NCBI RefSeq assembly: GCF_000378205.1 | Contig: NZ_KB899411.1 | Span: 164,216 to 228,215, forward strand | Origin: Sediminispirochaeta bajacaliforniensis DSM 16054 | Lineage (GTDB): Bacteria > Spirochaetota > Spirochaetia > DSM-16054 > Sediminispirochaetaceae | Direction of reading: 5' to 3' | Length of the DNA: 64,000 nt | In this document: one piece after another, positions 63,725 to 64,000 of the stretch | Numbering within the stretch: position 1 is the stretch's first letter | Layout of the letters: each line of letters starts with the position of its first letter | Program-made: the position numbers and the translations under genes | The notes under the pieces: model-generated | What the model saw: only the letters and a program-made list of their open reading frames with translations | Database searches by the model: none | What the model was told of the DNA's origin: nothing

Positions 63725-64000
63725 CTGTCCAAAATAATCATAGCAACTCCATCTGAAGCGTTAAATCTTGAGGAGATGACGAAACCCCGAATGGCTTATT
63801 CAACCATTCCCATAAACTTCGCCTGGAAAATAGAAGCATTGGGATGACATTCATCAGACTTCCAATTGTCCATTTATGGGTTGATAGAAATTTAAGATAA
63901 CTCAATAACAGGTAAGAAATCATTGCAGTCCATATTTGAATAAGTATTGCATTTCGACTGGTTCCGAGGAAACTTTTTATCTTGAGATTCTGTTTCATAG
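63725..64000 (-). mobile_element. IS4-type insertion sequence, left part, running off the window
   Basis: A transposase gene read right to left occupies 63738-63998, with its stop at 63738. The visible end encodes NLKIKSFLGTSRNAILIQIW, the C-terminal helix region of IS4-type DDE transposases, then a short tail ending LTLQMELL. The N-terminal part is beyond the window. The element starts next to the broken TetR codon at about 63720; its exact terminal repeat could not be fixed because the other end is not in view. Confidence 0.65.

Noticed and set aside
1..64000. CRISPR arrays, rRNA genes and prophage modules
   Set aside because: No regularly spaced direct repeats, rRNA sequence or phage structural genes were seen in any part of the window.

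Overview
The window looks like a chromosomal segment of a free-living, fermentative or anaerobic spirochaete, with Sediminispirochaeta/Spirochaeta the best guess. This rests on the general gene repertoire: many lipoproteins with relaxed lipoboxes, BMP-type nucleoside transport, a MalT/LuxR-type remnant, GGDEF sensors beside solute-binding lipoproteins, and several secreted FMN/FAD reductases. It was not confirmed by any search. Most of the window has mixed base composition near 50% GC, while roughly 9.4-19.3 kb is visibly AT-richer.

Layout. 0-9 kb is housekeeping: a probable partial sensory protein, a tightly overlapping four-gene operon (phosphoribosyltransferase, PfkB sugar kinase, MobA-like nucleotidyltransferase, AlaX-type tRNA editing hydrolase), a coiled-coil protein, a secreted trypsin-like protease, a GpsA-like dehydrogenase, a radical SAM protein and tRNA-Cys. 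9.2-17.8 kb is an AT-rich block with a LuxR remnant and then a cluster of unknown function: a degenerate protein kinase, a HipA/PI-kinase-like protein, a PPP-type phosphatase, a membrane protein with a LysM-like end, and four paralogues of a helical protein family I do not recognise. This cluster is the best candidate for an undescribed system, probably a phosphorylation-based signalling module.

18-27 kb and 41-59 kb are dominated by six secreted lipoprotein flavoenzymes (FMN_bind domain plus fumarate-reductase-type FAD domain), with an AraC, two MerR and a PucR regulator close to them. They are probably anaerobic terminal reductases for different organic acceptors. Two carry the fumarate/urocanate-reductase active-site Arg and His-His motif and four do not. 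Two MerR-type promoters (19-bp spacer with a centred dyad) can be read directly upstream of two of these genes. Between these blocks lie a MocR/LysE pair, a C39-like protein, RecQ, a broken 2-hydroxyacyl-CoA dehydratase activase flanked by two MarR regulators, a solute-binding lipoprotein coupled to a GGDEF sensor, an Fe-alcohol dehydrogenase and a second diguanylate cyclase.

48-56 kb is a nucleoside salvage operon (BMP lipoprotein, ATPase, two permeases, nucleoside hydrolase, P1 peptidase) divergent from a LacI regulator, with an 18-bp palindrome in the shared promoter region. 59-63.4 kb is a UgpB/A/E-like ABC uptake system followed by a GNAT/YoaP protein. The right edge holds a TetR gene truncated by an IS4-type insertion sequence that runs off the window.
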